Assembly (NCBI RefSeq): GCF_032854445.1
Contig: NW_027018235.1
Location: forward strand, 1-53,500
Origin: Liolophura sinensis
Taxonomy: Eukaryota; Mollusca; Polyplacophora; Chitonida; Chitonidae
Direction: 5' to 3'
Length of the DNA: 53,500 bases
A program made the translations under genes and the position numbers. Below the pieces are notes generated by a model. That model ran no database searches. It was not told the origin of the DNA and saw only the letters and a program-made list of their open reading frames with translations. Shown in pieces: positions 38,721 through 51,199 of the stretch; positions within the stretch are counted from its first letter, which is position 1, and every line of letters begins with the position of its first letter.

Positions 38721-39369
38721 GTGCTGCTGGTAAGAGGCTAATCCGACGTATTTTGTGACGAGAAATCGAATGGTGCAAACCGCGTTGCTCTCCGACCAAT
38801 CCTTTTGGCTGTAGTGACAATTGAATAATCATTTATGTCATAATCACGTGCCCAGCAACGGCTCTTACTCCATGGAAACCATGAAAATTTGCAATTTTTC
38901 AACAGCTGCCGATTCCTGGCTCAATTCCGCATCTTTTGGCACCTTACTGAAGTGGGTCAGTGTTCAGTTGTACTTTTTACAGCAGACTGTATCAAGTACC
39001 TTGTGTTTTTCACGTACAAATGGTGTGGTTTTTCTACACGTAGATAAAGACATTGAGATTGTCTTGCACTTAGAAGTAAGGCAATTGCTGGGTGAGTTAA
39101 ATGGGCTTAGCCCAAAGATTTCAGGTCTTCTGGGCAACCGAAGGGCACATAACTTATAGTCAAAAGTTGAATATAGTAATGACCAGTCGCGATGGTACAT
39201 AGTACAGTGTAGCCGATTTCAATTAACAAAAAGACCAGGCAAAAATGCAAAATTGGAAAAATTGTTCCAGTGCTGCTGGTAAGAGGCTAATCCGACGTAT
39301 TTTGTGACGACAAATCGAATGGTGCAATCCGCGTTGCTCTCCGACCAATACTTTTGGCTGTAGTGACAA

Positions 39370-39918
39370 TTGAATGATCATTTATGTCATAATCACGTGC
39401 CCAGCAACGGCTCTTACTCCATGGAAACCAGGGAAATTTGCAATTTTTCAACAGCTGCCGATGCCTGGCTCAATTCCGCATCTTTTGGCACCTTACTGAA
39501 GTGGGTCAGTGTTCAGTTGTACTTTTTACAGCAGACTGTATCAAGTACCTTGTGTTTTTCACGTACAAATGGTGTGGTTTTTCTACACGTAGATAAAGAC
39601 ATTGAGATTGTCTTGCACTTAGAAGTAAGGCAATTGCTGGGTGAGTTAAATGGGCTTAGCCCAATGATTTCAGGTCTTCTGGGCTGCCGAAGGGCACATA
39701 ACTTATAGTCAAAATTGAATATAGTAATGACCAGTCGCGATTGTACAGAGTACAGTGTAGCCGATTTCAAATAACAAAAAGACCAGGCAAAAATGAAAAA
39801 GTGGAAAAACTGTTCCAGTGCTGCTGGTAAGAGGCTAATCCGACGTATTTTGTGACGAGAAATCGAATGGTGCAAACCGCGTTGCTCTCCGACCAATACT
39901 TTTGGCTGTAGCGACAAT
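39370..39918 (+). repeat. Representative full-length 549 bp monomer
   Basis: Phased here from the TTGAATGATCAT at its start. In order the monomer holds: an ATGATCAT palindrome and TGTCATAA next to a CACGTG box; a GC-containing stretch ending in CCATGG; T-runs around CAGCTGCCGATGCCTGGC; TACTTTTTACAGCAGACTG; CACGTAGATAAAGACATTG; the AGTTAAATGGGCTTAGCC region; a GTAC-AGA-GTAC dyad; an A-tract cluster; and CTAATCCGACGTATTTTG before the next copy. The downstream copy begins within a base or two of 39918, because this copy has a 1 bp deletion near 39714. 549 is three times 183, close to three nucleosome repeats, but I see no clear internal triplication. Confidence 0.9.
39421..39708 (+). other. Recurrent open frame inside the monomer (95 codons from ATG), judged non-coding
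   Basis: This frame begins at the ATG in CCATGG and reads METREICNF onward to a TAG in CATAACTTATAG. Read back to the nearest upstream TTG it is 112 codons. I saw the full 112-codon form in about 21 monomers, including 6571-6909, 9866-10204, 13160-13498, 17004-17342, 19749-20087, 28486-28824, 31730-32068, 38821-39159, 39370-39708, 40467-40805, 41016-41354, 41565-41903, 44760-45098 and 51053-51391. In most other copies it is broken by TAA (TTATAAATG class), by TAG (GTGTTTAGTTG class), by TGA (GATTTGACG class) or by indels. I recognise no protein family, signal peptide or motif. It is more likely a chance frame than a gene. Confidence 0.35.
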
Positions 39919-42709
39919 TCAATGATCATTGATGTCATAATCACGTGCCCAGCAACGGCTCTTACTCCATGGAAACCAGGGGTATTTGCAATTTTTTAAC
40001 AGCTGCCGATGCCTGGCCCAATTCCGCATCTTTTGGCACCTTATAAATGTGGGTCAGTGTTTAGTTGTAGTTTTTACAGCAGACTGTATCAAGTACCTTG
40101 TGTTTTTCATGTACAAATGGTCTGGTTTTTCTACACGTAGATAAAGACATTGAGATTGTCCTGTACTTAAATGTAAGACAATTGCTGGGTGAGTTAAATG
40201 GGCTTAGCCCAAAGATTTCAGGTCTTCTGGGCTACCGAAGGGCACATAACTTATAGTCAAAAGTTGAATATAGTAATGACCAGTCGCGATTGTACAGAGT
40301 ACAGTGTAGCCGATTTCAATTAACAAAAAGACCAGACAAAAAAGCAAAAGTGGAAAAACTGTTCCAGTGCTGCTGGTAAGAGGCTAATCCGACGTATTTT
40401 GTGACGTGAAATCGAATGGTGCAAACCGCGTTGCTCTCCGACCAATCCTTTTGGCTGTAGTGACAATTGAATGATCATTTATGTCATAATCACGTGCCCA
40501 GCAACGGCTCTTACTCCATGGAAACCAGGGAAATTTGCAATTTTTTAACAGCTGCCGATTCCTGGCTCAATTCCGCATCTTTTGGCACCTTACTGAAATG
40601 GGTCAGTGTTCAGTTGTACTTTTTACAGCAGACTGTATCAAGTACCTTGTGTTTTTCACGTACAAATGGTGTGGTTTTTCTACACGTAGATAAAGACATT
40701 GAGATTGTCTTGCACTTAGAAGTAAGGCAATTGCTGGGTGACTTAAATGGGCTTAGCCCAAAGATTTCAGGTCTTCTGGGCTACCGAAGGGCACATAACT
40801 TATAGTCAAAAGTTGAATATAGTAATGACCAGTCCCGATTGTACAGAGTACAGTGTAGCCGATTTCAATTAACAAAAAGACCAGGCAAAAATGCAAAAGT
40901 GGAAAAACTGTTCCAGTGCTGCTGGTAAGAGGCTAATCCGACGTATTTTGTGACGAGAAATCGAATGGTGCAAACCGCGTTGCTCTCCGACCAATCCTTT
41001 TGGCTGTAGTGACAATTGAATAATCATTTATGTCATAATCACGTGCCCAGCAACGGCTCTTACTCCATGGAAACCAGGGAAATTTGCAATTTTTCAACAG
41101 CTGCCGATTCCTGGCTCAATTCCGCATCTTTTGGCACCTTACTGAAGTGGGTCAGTGTTCAGTTGTACTTTTTACAGCAGACTGTATCAAGTACCTTGTG
41201 TTTTTCACGTACAAATGGTGTGGTTTTTCTACACGTAGATAAAGACATTGAGATTGTCTTGCACTTAGAAGTAAGGCAATTGCTGGGTGAGTTAAATGGG
41301 CTTAGCCCAAAGATTTCAGGTCTTCTGGGCAACCGAAGGGCACATAACTTATAGTCAAAAGTTGAATATAGTAATGACCAGTCGCGATGGTACATAGTAC
41401 AGTGTAGCCGATTTCAATTAACAAAAAGACCAGGCAAAAATGCAAAATTGGAAAAATTGTTCCAGTGCTGCTGGTAAGAGGCTAATCCGACGTATTTTGT
41501 GACGACAAATCGAATGGTGCAATCCGCGTTGCTCTCCGACCAATACTTTTGGCTGTAGTGACAATTGAATGATCATTTATGTCATAATCACGTGCCCAGC
41601 AACGGCTCTTACTCCATGGAAACCAGGGAAATTTGCAATTTTTCAACAGCTGCCGATGCCTGGCTCAATTCCGCATCTTTTGGCACCTTACTGAAGTGGG
41701 TCAGTGTTCAGTTGTACTTTTTACAGCAGACTGTATCAAGTACCTTGTGTTTTTCACGTACAAATGGTGTGGTTTTTCTACACGTAGATAAAGACATTGA
41801 GATTGTCTTGCACTTAGAAGTAAGGCAATTGCTGGGTGAGTTAAATGGGCTTAGCCCAATGATTTCAGGTCTTCTGGGCTGCCGAAGGGCACATAACTTA
41901 TAGTCAAAATTGAATATAGTAATGACCAGTCGCGATTGTACAGAGTACAGTGTAGCCGATTTCAAATAACAAAAAGACCAGGCAAAAATGAAAAAGTGGA
42001 AAAACTGTTCCAGTGCTGCTGGTAAGAGGCTAATCCGACGTATTTTGTGACGAGAAATCGAATGGTGCAAACCGCGTTGCTCTCCGACCAATACTTTTGG
42101 CTGTAGCGACAATTCAATGATCATTGATGTCATAATCACGTGCACAGCAACGGCTCTTACTCCATGGAAACCAGGGGTATTTGCAATTTTTTAACAGCTG
42201 CCGATGCCTGGCCCAATTCCGCATCTTTTGGCACCTTATAAATGTGGGTCAGTGTTTAGTTGTAGTTTTTACAGCAGACTGTATCAAGTACCTTGTGTTT
42301 TTCATGTACAAATGGTCTGGTTTTTCTACACGTAGATAAAGACATTGAGATTGTCCTGTACTTAAATGTAAGACAATTGCTGGGTGAGTTAAATGGGCTT
42401 AGCCCAAAGATTTCAGGTCTTCTGGGCTACCGAACGGCACATAACTTATAGTCAAAAGTTGAATATAGTAATGACCAGTCGCGATTGTACAGAGTACAGT
42501 GTAGCCGATTTCAATAACAAAAAGACCAGACAAAAAAGCAAAAGTGGAAAAACTGTTCCAGTGCTGCTGGTAAGAGGCTAATCCGACGTATTTTGTGACG
42601 TGAAATCGAATGGTGCAAACCGCGTTGCTCTCCGACCAATCCTTTTGGCTGTAGTGACAATTGAATGATCATTGATGTCATAATCACGTGCCCAGCAACG
42701 GCTCTTACT

Positions 42710-43160
42710 CCATGGAAACCAGGGAAATTTGCAATTTTTCAACAGCTGCCGATGCCTGGCTCAATTCCGCATCTTTTGGCACCTTACTGAAGTGGGTCAG
42801 TGTTTAGTTGTACTTTTTACAGCAGACTGTATCAAGTACCTTGTGTTTTTCATGTACAAATGGTGTGGTTTTTCTACACGTAGATAAAGACATTGAGATT
42901 GTCTTGCACTTAGAAGTAAGGCAATTGCTGGGTGAGTTAAATGGGCTTAGCCCAAAGATTTCAATTAACAAAAAGACCAGGCAAAAATGCAAAAGTGGAA
43001 AAACTGTTCCAGTGCTGCTGTTAAGAGGCTAATCCGACGTATTTTGTGACGAGAAATCGAATGGTGCAAACTGCGTTGCTCTCCGACCAATACTTTTGGC
43101 TGTAGCGACAATTCAATGATCATTCATGTCATAATCACGTGCCCAGCAACGGCTCTTACT
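42710..43160 (+). repeat. 451 bp monomer with 98 bp deletion (copy 1)
   Basis: The sequence passes from AGCCCAAAGATTTCA directly to ATTAACAAAAAG. In a normal monomer GATTTCA occurs twice, 98 bp apart (before GGTCTTCTGGGC and before ATTAAC), and here a single GATTTCA remains at about 42957-42963. The lost piece contains the GTAC-AGA-GTAC dyad. Deletion between 7 bp direct repeats fits replication slippage or single-strand annealing. Confidence 0.93.
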
Positions 43161-45357
43161 CCATGGAAAACAGGGATATTTACAATTTTTTAACAGCTGC
43201 CGATGCCTGGCCCAATTCCGCATCTTTTGGCACCTTATAAGTGTGGGTCAGTGTTTAGTTGTAGTTTTGGCAGCAGACTGTATTAAGTACCTTGTGTTTT
43301 TCATGTACAAATGGTGTGGTTTTTCTACACGTAGATAAAGACATTGAGATTGTCCTGTACTTAGATGTAAGAGAATTGCTGGGTGAGTTAAATGGGCTTG
43401 GCCCAAATATTTCAGGTCTTCTGAGCTACCGAAGGGCACATAACTTATAGTCAAAAGTTGAATATAGTAATGACCAGTCGCGATTGTACAGAGTACAGTG
43501 TAGCCGGTTTCAAATAACAAAAAGACCAGGCAAAAATGTAAAAGTGGAAAAACTGTTCCAGTACTACTAGTAAGAGGCTAATCCGACATATTTTGTGACG
43601 AGAAATCGAATGGTGCAATCCGCGTTGCTCTCCGACCAATACTTTTGGCTGTAGCTACAATTGAATGATCATTGATGTCATAATCACGTGCACAGCAACG
43701 GCTCTTACTCCATGGAAACCAGGGAAATTTGCAATTTTTCAACAGCTGCCGATACCTGGCTCAATTCCGCAACTTTTGGCACCTTGTTTATGTGGGTCTG
43801 TGGTCAGTTGTACTTTTTACAGCAGACTGTATCAAGTTGTTTGTGTTTTTTTATGTACAAATGGTGTGGTTTTTCTACATGTAGATAAAGACATTGAGAT
43901 TGTCTTGCACTTAGAAGTAAGACAATTGCTGGGTGAGTTAAATGGGCTTAGCCGAAAGATTTGACGTCTTCTGGGCTACCGAAGGGCACATAACTTATAG
44001 TCAAAAGTTGAATATAGTAATGACCAGTCGACATTGTAAAGAGTAAAGTGTAGCCGATTTCAATTAACAAAAAGACCAGGCAAAAATGCAAAAGTGGAAA
44101 AATTGTTCCAGTGCTGCTGGTAAGAGGCTAATCCGACGTATTTAGTGACGAGAAATCAAATGGTGCAATCCGCGTTGCTCTCCGACCAATACTTTTGGCT
44201 GTAGCGACAATTGAGTGATCATTTATGTCATAATCACGTGCACAGCAACGGCTCTTACTCCATGGAAACCAGGGAAATTTGCAATTTTTCAACAGGTGCC
44301 AAAACCTGGCTCAATTCCGCAACTTTTGGCACCTTGTTTATGTGGGTCTGTGGTCAGTTGTACTTTTTACAGCAGACTGTATCAAGTTCCTTGTGTTTTT
44401 TATGTACAAATGGTGTGGTTTTTCTACACGTAGATAAAGACATTGAGATTGTCTTCGACTTAGAAGTAAGACAATTGCTGGCTGAGTTAAATGGGCTTAG
44501 CCCAAAGATTTCAGGTCTTCTGGGCTACCGAAGGGCACATAACTTATAGTCAAAAGTTGAATATAGTAATGACCAGTCGCGATTGTACAGAGTACAGTGT
44601 AGCCGATTTCAATTAACAAAAAGACCAGGTAAAAATGCAAAAATGGAAAAACTGTTCCAGTGCTGCTGGTAAGAGGCTAATCCGACGTATTTTGTGACGA
44701 GAAATCGAATGGTGCAAACCGCGTTGCTCTCTGACCAATACTTTTGGCTGTAGTGACAATTGAATGATCATTTATGTCATAATCACGTGCCCAGCAACGG
44801 CTCTTACTCCATGGAAACCATGAAAATTTGCAATTTTTCAACAGCTGCCGATGCCTGGCTCAATTTCGCATCTTTTGGCACCTTACTGAAGTGGGTCAGT
44901 GTTCAGTTGTACTTTTTACAGCAGACTGTATCAAGTACCTTGTGTTTTTTATGTACAAATGGTGTGGTTTTTCTACACGTAGATAAAGACATTGAGATTG
45001 TCTTGCACTTAGAAGTAAGGCAATTGCTGGGTGAGTTAAATGGGCTTAGCCCAAAGATTTCAGGTCTTCTGGGCTACCGAAGGGCACATAACTTATAGTC
45101 AAAAGTTGAATATAGTAATGACCAGTCGCAATTGTACAGAGTACAGTGTAGCCGATTTCAATTAACAAAAAGACCAGGTAAAAATGCAAAAGTGGAAAAA
45201 CTGTTCCAGTGCTGCTGGTAAGAGGCTAATCCGACGTATTTTGTGACGAGAAATCGAATGGTGCAAACCGCGTTGCTCTCCGACCAATACTTTTGGCTGT
45301 GGTGACAATTGAATGATCATTTATGTCATAATCACGTGCCCAGCAACGGCTCTTACT

Positions 45358-45808
45358 CCATGGAAACCAGGGAAATTTGCAATTTTTCAACAGCTGCCGA
45401 TGCCTGGCTCAATTCCGCATCTTTTGGCACCTTACTGAAGTGGGTCAGTGTTTAGTTGTACTTTTTACAGCAGACTGTATCAAGTACCTTGTGTTTTTCA
45501 TGTAAAAATGGTGTGATTTTTCTACACGTAGATAAAGACATTGAGATTGTCTTGCACTTAGAAGTAAGGCAATTGCTGGGTGAGTTAAATGGGCTTAGCC
45601 CAAAGATTTCAATTAACAAAAAGACCAGGCAAAAATGCAAAAGTGGAAAAACTGTTCCAGTGCTGCTGTTAAGAGGCTAATCCGACGTATTTTGTGACGA
45701 GAAATCGAATGGTGCAAACTGCGTTGCTCTCCGACCAATACTTTTGGCTGTAGCGACAATTCAATGATCATTCATGTCATAATCACGTGCCCAGCAACGG
45801 CTCTTACT
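45358..45808 (+). repeat. 451 bp monomer with 98 bp deletion (copy 2)
   Basis: Same junction, with the single GATTTCA at 45605-45611. Private changes include TGTAAAAATGGTGTGATTTTTC near 45501. It is followed by the same partner monomer as copy 1, so the pair moved together. Confidence 0.92.
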
Positions 45809-46356
45809 CCATGGAAAACAGGGATATTTACAATTTTTTAACAGCTGCCGATGCCTGGCCCAATTCCGCATCTTTTGGCACCTTATAAGTGTGGGTCAGT
45901 GTTTAGTTGTAGTTTTTGCAGCAGACTGTATCAAGTACCTTGTGTTTTTCATGTACAAATGGTGTGGTTTTTCTACACGTAGATAAAGACATTGAGATTG
46001 TCCTGTACTTAGATGTAAGAGAATTGCTGGGTGAGTTAAATGGGCTTGGCCCAAATATTTCAGGTCTTCTGAGCTACCGAGGGCACATAACTTATAGTCA
46101 AAAGTTGAATATAGTAATGACCAGTCGCGATTGTACAGAGTACAGTGTAGCCGGTTTCAATTAACAAAAAGACCAGGCAAAAATGTAAAAGTGGAAAAAC
46201 TGTTCCAGTGCTGCTGGTAAGAGGCTAATCCGACATATTTTGTGACGAGAAATCGAATGGTGCAATCCGCGTTGCTCCCCGACCAATACTTTTGGCTGTA
46301 GCTACAATTGAATGATCATTGATGTCATAATCACGTGCCCAGCAACGGCTCTTACT

Positions 46357-46809
46357 CCATGGAAACCAGGGAAATTTGCAATTTTTAAACAGCTGCCGAT
46401 GCCTGGCTCAATTCCGCATCTTTTGGCACCTTACTGAAATGGGTCAGTGTTTAGTTGTACTTTTTACAGCAGACTGTATCAAGTACCTTGTGTTTTTCAT
46501 GTACAAATGGTGTGGTTTTTCTACACGTAGATAAAGACATTGAGATTGTCTTGCACTTAGAAAGTAAGGCAATTGCTGGGTGAGTTAAATGGGCTTAGCC
46601 CAAAGATTTCAATTAACAAAAAGACCAGGCAAAAATGCAAAAGTGGAAAAACTGTTCCAGTGCTGCTGTTAAGAGGCTAATCCGACGTATTTTGTGACGA
46701 GGAAATCGAATGGTGCAAACTGCGTTGCTCTCCGACCAATACTTTTGGCTGTAGCGACAATTCAATGATCATTCATGTCATAATCACGTGCCCAGCAACG
46801 GCTCTTACT
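46357..46809 (+). repeat. 453 bp monomer with 98 bp deletion (copy 3)
   Basis: Same junction, at 46605-46611. Two extra single bases (AGAAAGTAAGG and GAGGAAATCG) explain the 453 bp length. Its 5' part has TTTTTAAACAGC and ACTGAAATGGG. It lies only 999 bp from copy 2, with one full monomer between them. Confidence 0.92.
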
Positions 46810-49002
46810 CCATGGAAAACAGGGATATTTACAATTTTTTAACAGCTGCCGATGCCTGGCCCAATCCGCATCTTTTGGCACCTTATAAGTGTGGGTCAGT
46901 GTTTAGTTGTAGTCTTTGCAGCAGACTGTATCAAGTACCTTGTGTTTTTCATGTACAAATGGTGTGGTTTTTCTACACGTAGATAAAGACATTGAGATTG
47001 TCCTGTACTTAGATGTAAGAGAATTGCTGGGTGAGTTAAATGGCTTGGCCCAAATATTTCAGGTCTTCTGAGCTACCGAAGGGCACATAACTTATAGTCA
47101 AAAGTTGAATATAGTAATGACCAGTCGCGATTGTACAGAGTACAGTGTAGCCGGTTTCAAATAACAAAAAGACCAGGCAAAAATGTAAAAGTGGAAAAAC
47201 TGTTCCAGTACTACTAGTAAGAGGCTAATCCGACATATTTTGTGACGAGAAATCGAATGGTGCAATCCGCGTTGCTCTCCGACCAATACTTTTGGCTGTA
47301 GCTACAATTGAATGATCATTAATGTCATAATCACGTGCACACCAACGGCTCTTACTCCATGGAAACCAGGGAAATTTGCAATTTTTTCAACAGCTGCCGA
47401 TACCTGGCTCAATTCCGCAACTTTTGGCACCTTGTTTATGTGGGTCTGTGGTCAGTTGTAATTTTTACAGCAGACTGTATCAAGTTGTTTGTGTTTTTTA
47501 TGTACAAATGGTGTGGTTTTTCTACATGTAGATAAAGACATTGAGATTGTCTTGCACTTAGAAGTAAGACAATTGCTGGGTGAGTTAAATGGGCTTAGCC
47601 GAAAGATTTGACGTCTTCTGGGCTACCGAAGGGCACATAACTTATAGTCAAAAGTTGAATATAGTAATGACCAGTCGCGATTGTACATAGTACAGTGTAG
47701 CCGGTTTACAATTACAAAAAGACCAGGCAAAAATGCAAAATTGGAAAAATTGTTCCAGTGCTGCTGGTAAGAGGCTAATCCGACGTATTTTGTGACGACA
47801 AATCGAATGGTGCAATCCGCGTTGCTCTGCGACCAATACTTTTGGCTGTTGTGACAATTGAATGATCATTTATGTCATAATCACGTGCACAGCAACGGCT
47901 CTTACTCCATGGAAACCAGGGAAATTGCAATTTTTCAACAGCTGCCGATACCTGGCTCAATTCCGCATCTTTTGGCACCTTTTTCACGTGGGTCTGTGGT
48001 CAGTTGTACTTTTTACAGCAGACTGTATCAAGTTCCCCTGTGTTTTTTATGTACAAATGGTGTGGTTTTTCTACATGTAGATAAAGACATTGAGATTGTC
48101 TTGGACTTAGAAGTCAGACAATTGCTGGGTGAGTTAAAAGGGCTTAGCCAAAGATTTGACGTCTTCTGGGCTACCGAAGGGCACATAACTTATAGTCAAA
48201 AGTTGAATATAGTAATGACCAGTCGCGATTGTACAGAGTACAGTGTAGCCGATTTCAATTAACAAAAAGACCAGGTAAAAATGCAAAAGTGGAAAAACTG
48301 TTCCAGTGCTGCTGGTAAGAGGCTAATCCGACGTATTTTGTGACGACAAATCGAATGGTGCAAACCGCGTTGCTCTCTGACCAATACTTTTGGCTGTAGC
48401 GACAATTGAATGATCATTTATGTCATAATCACGTGCCCAGCAACGGCTCTTACTCCATGGAAACCAGGAAAATTTGCAATTTTTCAACAGCTGCCGATGC
48501 CTGCTCAATTTCGCATCTTTTGGCACCTTACTGAAGTGGGTCAGTGTTCAGTTGTACTTTTTACAGCAGACTGTATCAAGTACCTTGTGTTTTTTATGTA
48601 CAAATGGTCTGGTTTTTCTACACGTAGATAAAGACATTGAGATTGTCTTGCACTTAGAAGTAAGGCAATTGCTGGGTGAGTTAAATGGGCTTAGCCCAAA
48701 GATTTCAGGTCTTCTGGGCTACCGAAGGGCACATAACTTATAGTCAAAAGTTGAATATAGTAATGACCAGTCGCGATTGTACAGAGTACAGTGTAGCCGA
48801 TTTCAATTAACAAAAAGACCAGGTAAAAATGCAAAAGTGGAAAAACTGTTCCAGTGCTGCTGGTAAGAGGCTAATCCGACATATTTTGTGCCGAAAAATC
48901 GAATGGTGCAAACCGCGTTGCTCTCCGACCAATGCTTTTGGCTGTAGTGACAATTGAATGATCATTTATGTCATAATCACGTGCCCAGCAACGGCACTTA
49001 CT

Positions 49003-49451
49003 CCATGGAAACCAGGGAAATTTGCAATTTTTCAACAGCTGCCGATGCCTGGCTCAATTCCGCATCTTTGGCACCTTACTGAAGTGGGTCAGTGTTTAGT
49101 TGTACTTTTTACAGCAGACTGTATCAAGTACCTTGTGTTTTTCACGTACAAATGGTGTGGTTTTTCTACACGTAGATAAAGACATTGAGATTGTCTTGCA
49201 CTTAGAAGTAAGGCAATTGCTGGGTGAGTTAAATGGGCTTAGCCAAAGATTTTAATTAACAAAAAGACCAGGGAAAAATGCAAAAGTGGAAAAACTGTTC
49301 CAGTGCTGCTGTTAAGAGGCTAATCCGACGTATTTTGTGACGAGAAATCGAATGGTGCAAACTGCGTTGCTCTCCGACCAATACTTTTGGCTGTAGCGAC
49401 AATTCAATGATCATTGATGTCATAATCACGTGCCCAGCAACGGCTCTTACT
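49003..49451 (+). repeat. 449 bp monomer with 98 bp deletion (copy 4)
   Basis: The junction, at about 49249-49255, reads GATTTTAATTAAC, so the shared GATTTCA has since mutated from C to T. One base is missing from AGCCCAAAG and one T from the GCATCTTTTGG run. It carries the same GCTGTTAAGAGG and CAAACTGCG variants as the other deleted copies, which supports common descent. Confidence 0.9.
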
Positions 49452-49869
49452 CCATGGAAACCAGGGATATTTGCAATTTTTCAACAGCTGCCGATACCTG
49501 GCTCAATTCCGCAACTTTTGGCACCTCATTCATGTGGGTCAGTGTTTAGTTGTACTTTTTACAGCAAACTGTATCAAGTACCTTGTGTTTTTTATGTACA
49601 AATGGTGTGGTTTTTTTACACGTAGATAAAGACATTGAGATTGTCCTGTACTTAGAAGTAAGACAATTGCTGGGTGAGTTAAATGGGGCTTGGCCCAAAG
49701 ATTTTAGGTCTTCTGTGCTACCGAATGGCACATAACTTATAGTCAAAATTGAATATAGTAATGACCAGTCGCGATTGTACAGAGTACAGTGTAGCCGATT
49801 TCAATTAACAAAAAGACCAGGGGAAAATGCAAAAGTGGAAAAACTGTTCCAGTGCTGCTGGTAAGAGGC

Positions 49870-50985
49870 TAATCCGACGTATTTTGTGACGAGAAATCGA
49901 ATGGTGCAGAACCGCGTTGCTCTCCGACCAATACTTTTGGCTGTAGCGACAGTTGAATGATCATTTATGTCATAATCACGTGCGTAGCAAAGGGTCTTAC
50001 TCCATGAAACCAGGGAAATTTGCAATTTTTCAACAGCTGCCGATGCCTGGCTCAATTCCGCATCTTTTGGCACCTTACTGAAGTGGGTCAGTGGTTCAGT
50101 TGTACTTTTTACAGCAGACTGTATCAAGTACCTTGTGTGTTTTTTATGTACAAATGGTGTGGTTTTTCTACACGTAGATAAAGACATTGAGATTGTCTTG
50201 GACTTAGAAGTAAGGCAATTGCTGTGTGAGTTAAATGGCTTAGCCGAAAGATTTGACGTCTTTTGGGCTACCGAAGGGCACATAAACTTATAGTCAAAAG
50301 TTGAATATAGTAATGACCCGTCGCGATTGTACATAGTACAGTGTAGCCGATTTCAATTAACAAAAAGACCAGGCAAAAATGCAAAATTGGAAAAATTGTT
50401 CCAGTGCTGCTGGTAAGAGGCTAATCCGACGTATTTTGTGACGAGAAATCGAATGGTGCAAACCGCGTTGCTCTCCGACCAATACTTTTGGCTGTAGCGA
50501 CAGTTGAATGATCATTTATGTCATAATCACGTGCGTAGCAAAGGGTCTTACTCCATGGAAACCAGGGAAATTTGCAATTTTTCAACAGCTGCCGATGCCT
50601 GGCTCAATTCCGCATCTTTTGGCACCTACTGAAGTGGGTCAGTGTTCAGGTTGTACTTTTTACAGCAGACTGTATCAAGTACCTTGTGTGTTTTTTATGT
50701 ACAAATGGTGTGGTTTTTCTACACGTAGATAAAGACATTGAGATTGTCTTGGACTTAGAAGTAAGGCAATTGCTGGGTGAGTTAAATGGGCTTAGCCGAA
50801 GATTTGACGTCTTTTGGGCTACCGAAGGGCACATAACTTATAGTCAAAAGTTGAATATAGTAATGACCCGTCGCGATTGTACATAGTACAGTGTAGCCGA
50901 TTTCAATTAACAAAAGACCAGGCAAAAATGCAAAATTGGAAAAATTGTTCCAGTGCTGCTGGTAAGAGGCTAATCCGACGTATTT
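49870..50985 (+). repeat. Recent tandem duplication of a single monomer (~550 bp)
   Basis: The monomers with landmarks 50002 and 50553 share rare variants absent from their neighbours: GTAGCAAAGGGTCTTAC, CTTGTGTGTTTTTTATG, CGTCTTTTGGGC, ATGACCCGTCGCG and GTACATAGTAC. The first copy has lost a G in the landmark (CCATGAAAC) and has TGCTGTGTGAG. The second lacks a T in CACCTACTG and has GTTCAGGTTG. The right edge is marked by TATTTAGTGACGACAAATC near 50983. Confidence 0.88.
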
Positions 50986-51199
50986 AGTGACGACAAATCG
51001 AATGGTGCAAACCGCGTTGCTCTCCGACCAATACTTTTGGCTGTAGTGACAATTGAATGATCATTTATGTCATAATCACGTGCCCAGCAACGGCTCTTAC
51101 TCCATGGAAACCAGGGAAATTTGCAATTTTTCAACAGCTGCCGATGCCTGGCTCAATTCCGCATCTTTTGGCACCTTACTGAAGTGGGTCAGTGTTCAG

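Larger units (their letters stand above)
38560..42660 (+). repeat. Tetramer higher-order repeat, 2195 bp, about 1.9 units
   Basis: Landmarks 38870, 39419 and 39967 match 41065, 41614 and 42162 (offset 2195). Shared rare features are CGATGGTACATAGTAC (about 39190 and 41385), CAAAATTGAATATAG (about 39711 and 41906), AAAAATGAAAAAGTGG (about 39790 and 41987), CCAGGGGTATTTGC, and GTTGTAGTTTTTACAGC. The second unit differs by CCAGGGAAAT in place of CCATGAAAAT after the landmark at 38870/41065. This block has the highest density of monomers with the open 112-codon frame. Confidence 0.9.
42660..49500 (+). repeat. Blocks built from monomers with a 98 bp deletion and their neighbours
   Basis: Deleted monomers at 42710, 45358 and 46357 are each followed by a monomer with CCATGGAAAACAGGGATATT and TTTACAATTTT (43161, 45809, 46810). 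The monomers at 43710 and 47357 share AAGTTGTTTGTG and CTACATGTAG. From 42710 to 45358 is 2648 bp (four full monomers plus one of 451 bp), and from 45358 to 46357 is 999 bp, so unit size changed between copies. The monomers before deleted copies at 44809 and 48455 also resemble each other. Small private indels become frequent after about 46.5 kb. Confidence 0.85.

Noticed and set aside
39370-39918. Monomer as an internal triplication of a ~183 bp unit
   Set aside because: Short words such as CAATT recur, but I could not align the thirds of the monomer with each other. The 3 x 183 relation is only numerical.
41480-41560. tRNA-like (SINE-type) internal promoter on the reverse strand, CATTCGATTTC resembling a B box
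   Set aside because: It matches the B-box consensus only partly, and the nearest A-box-like sequence is too close. No cloverleaf could be drawn by eye.
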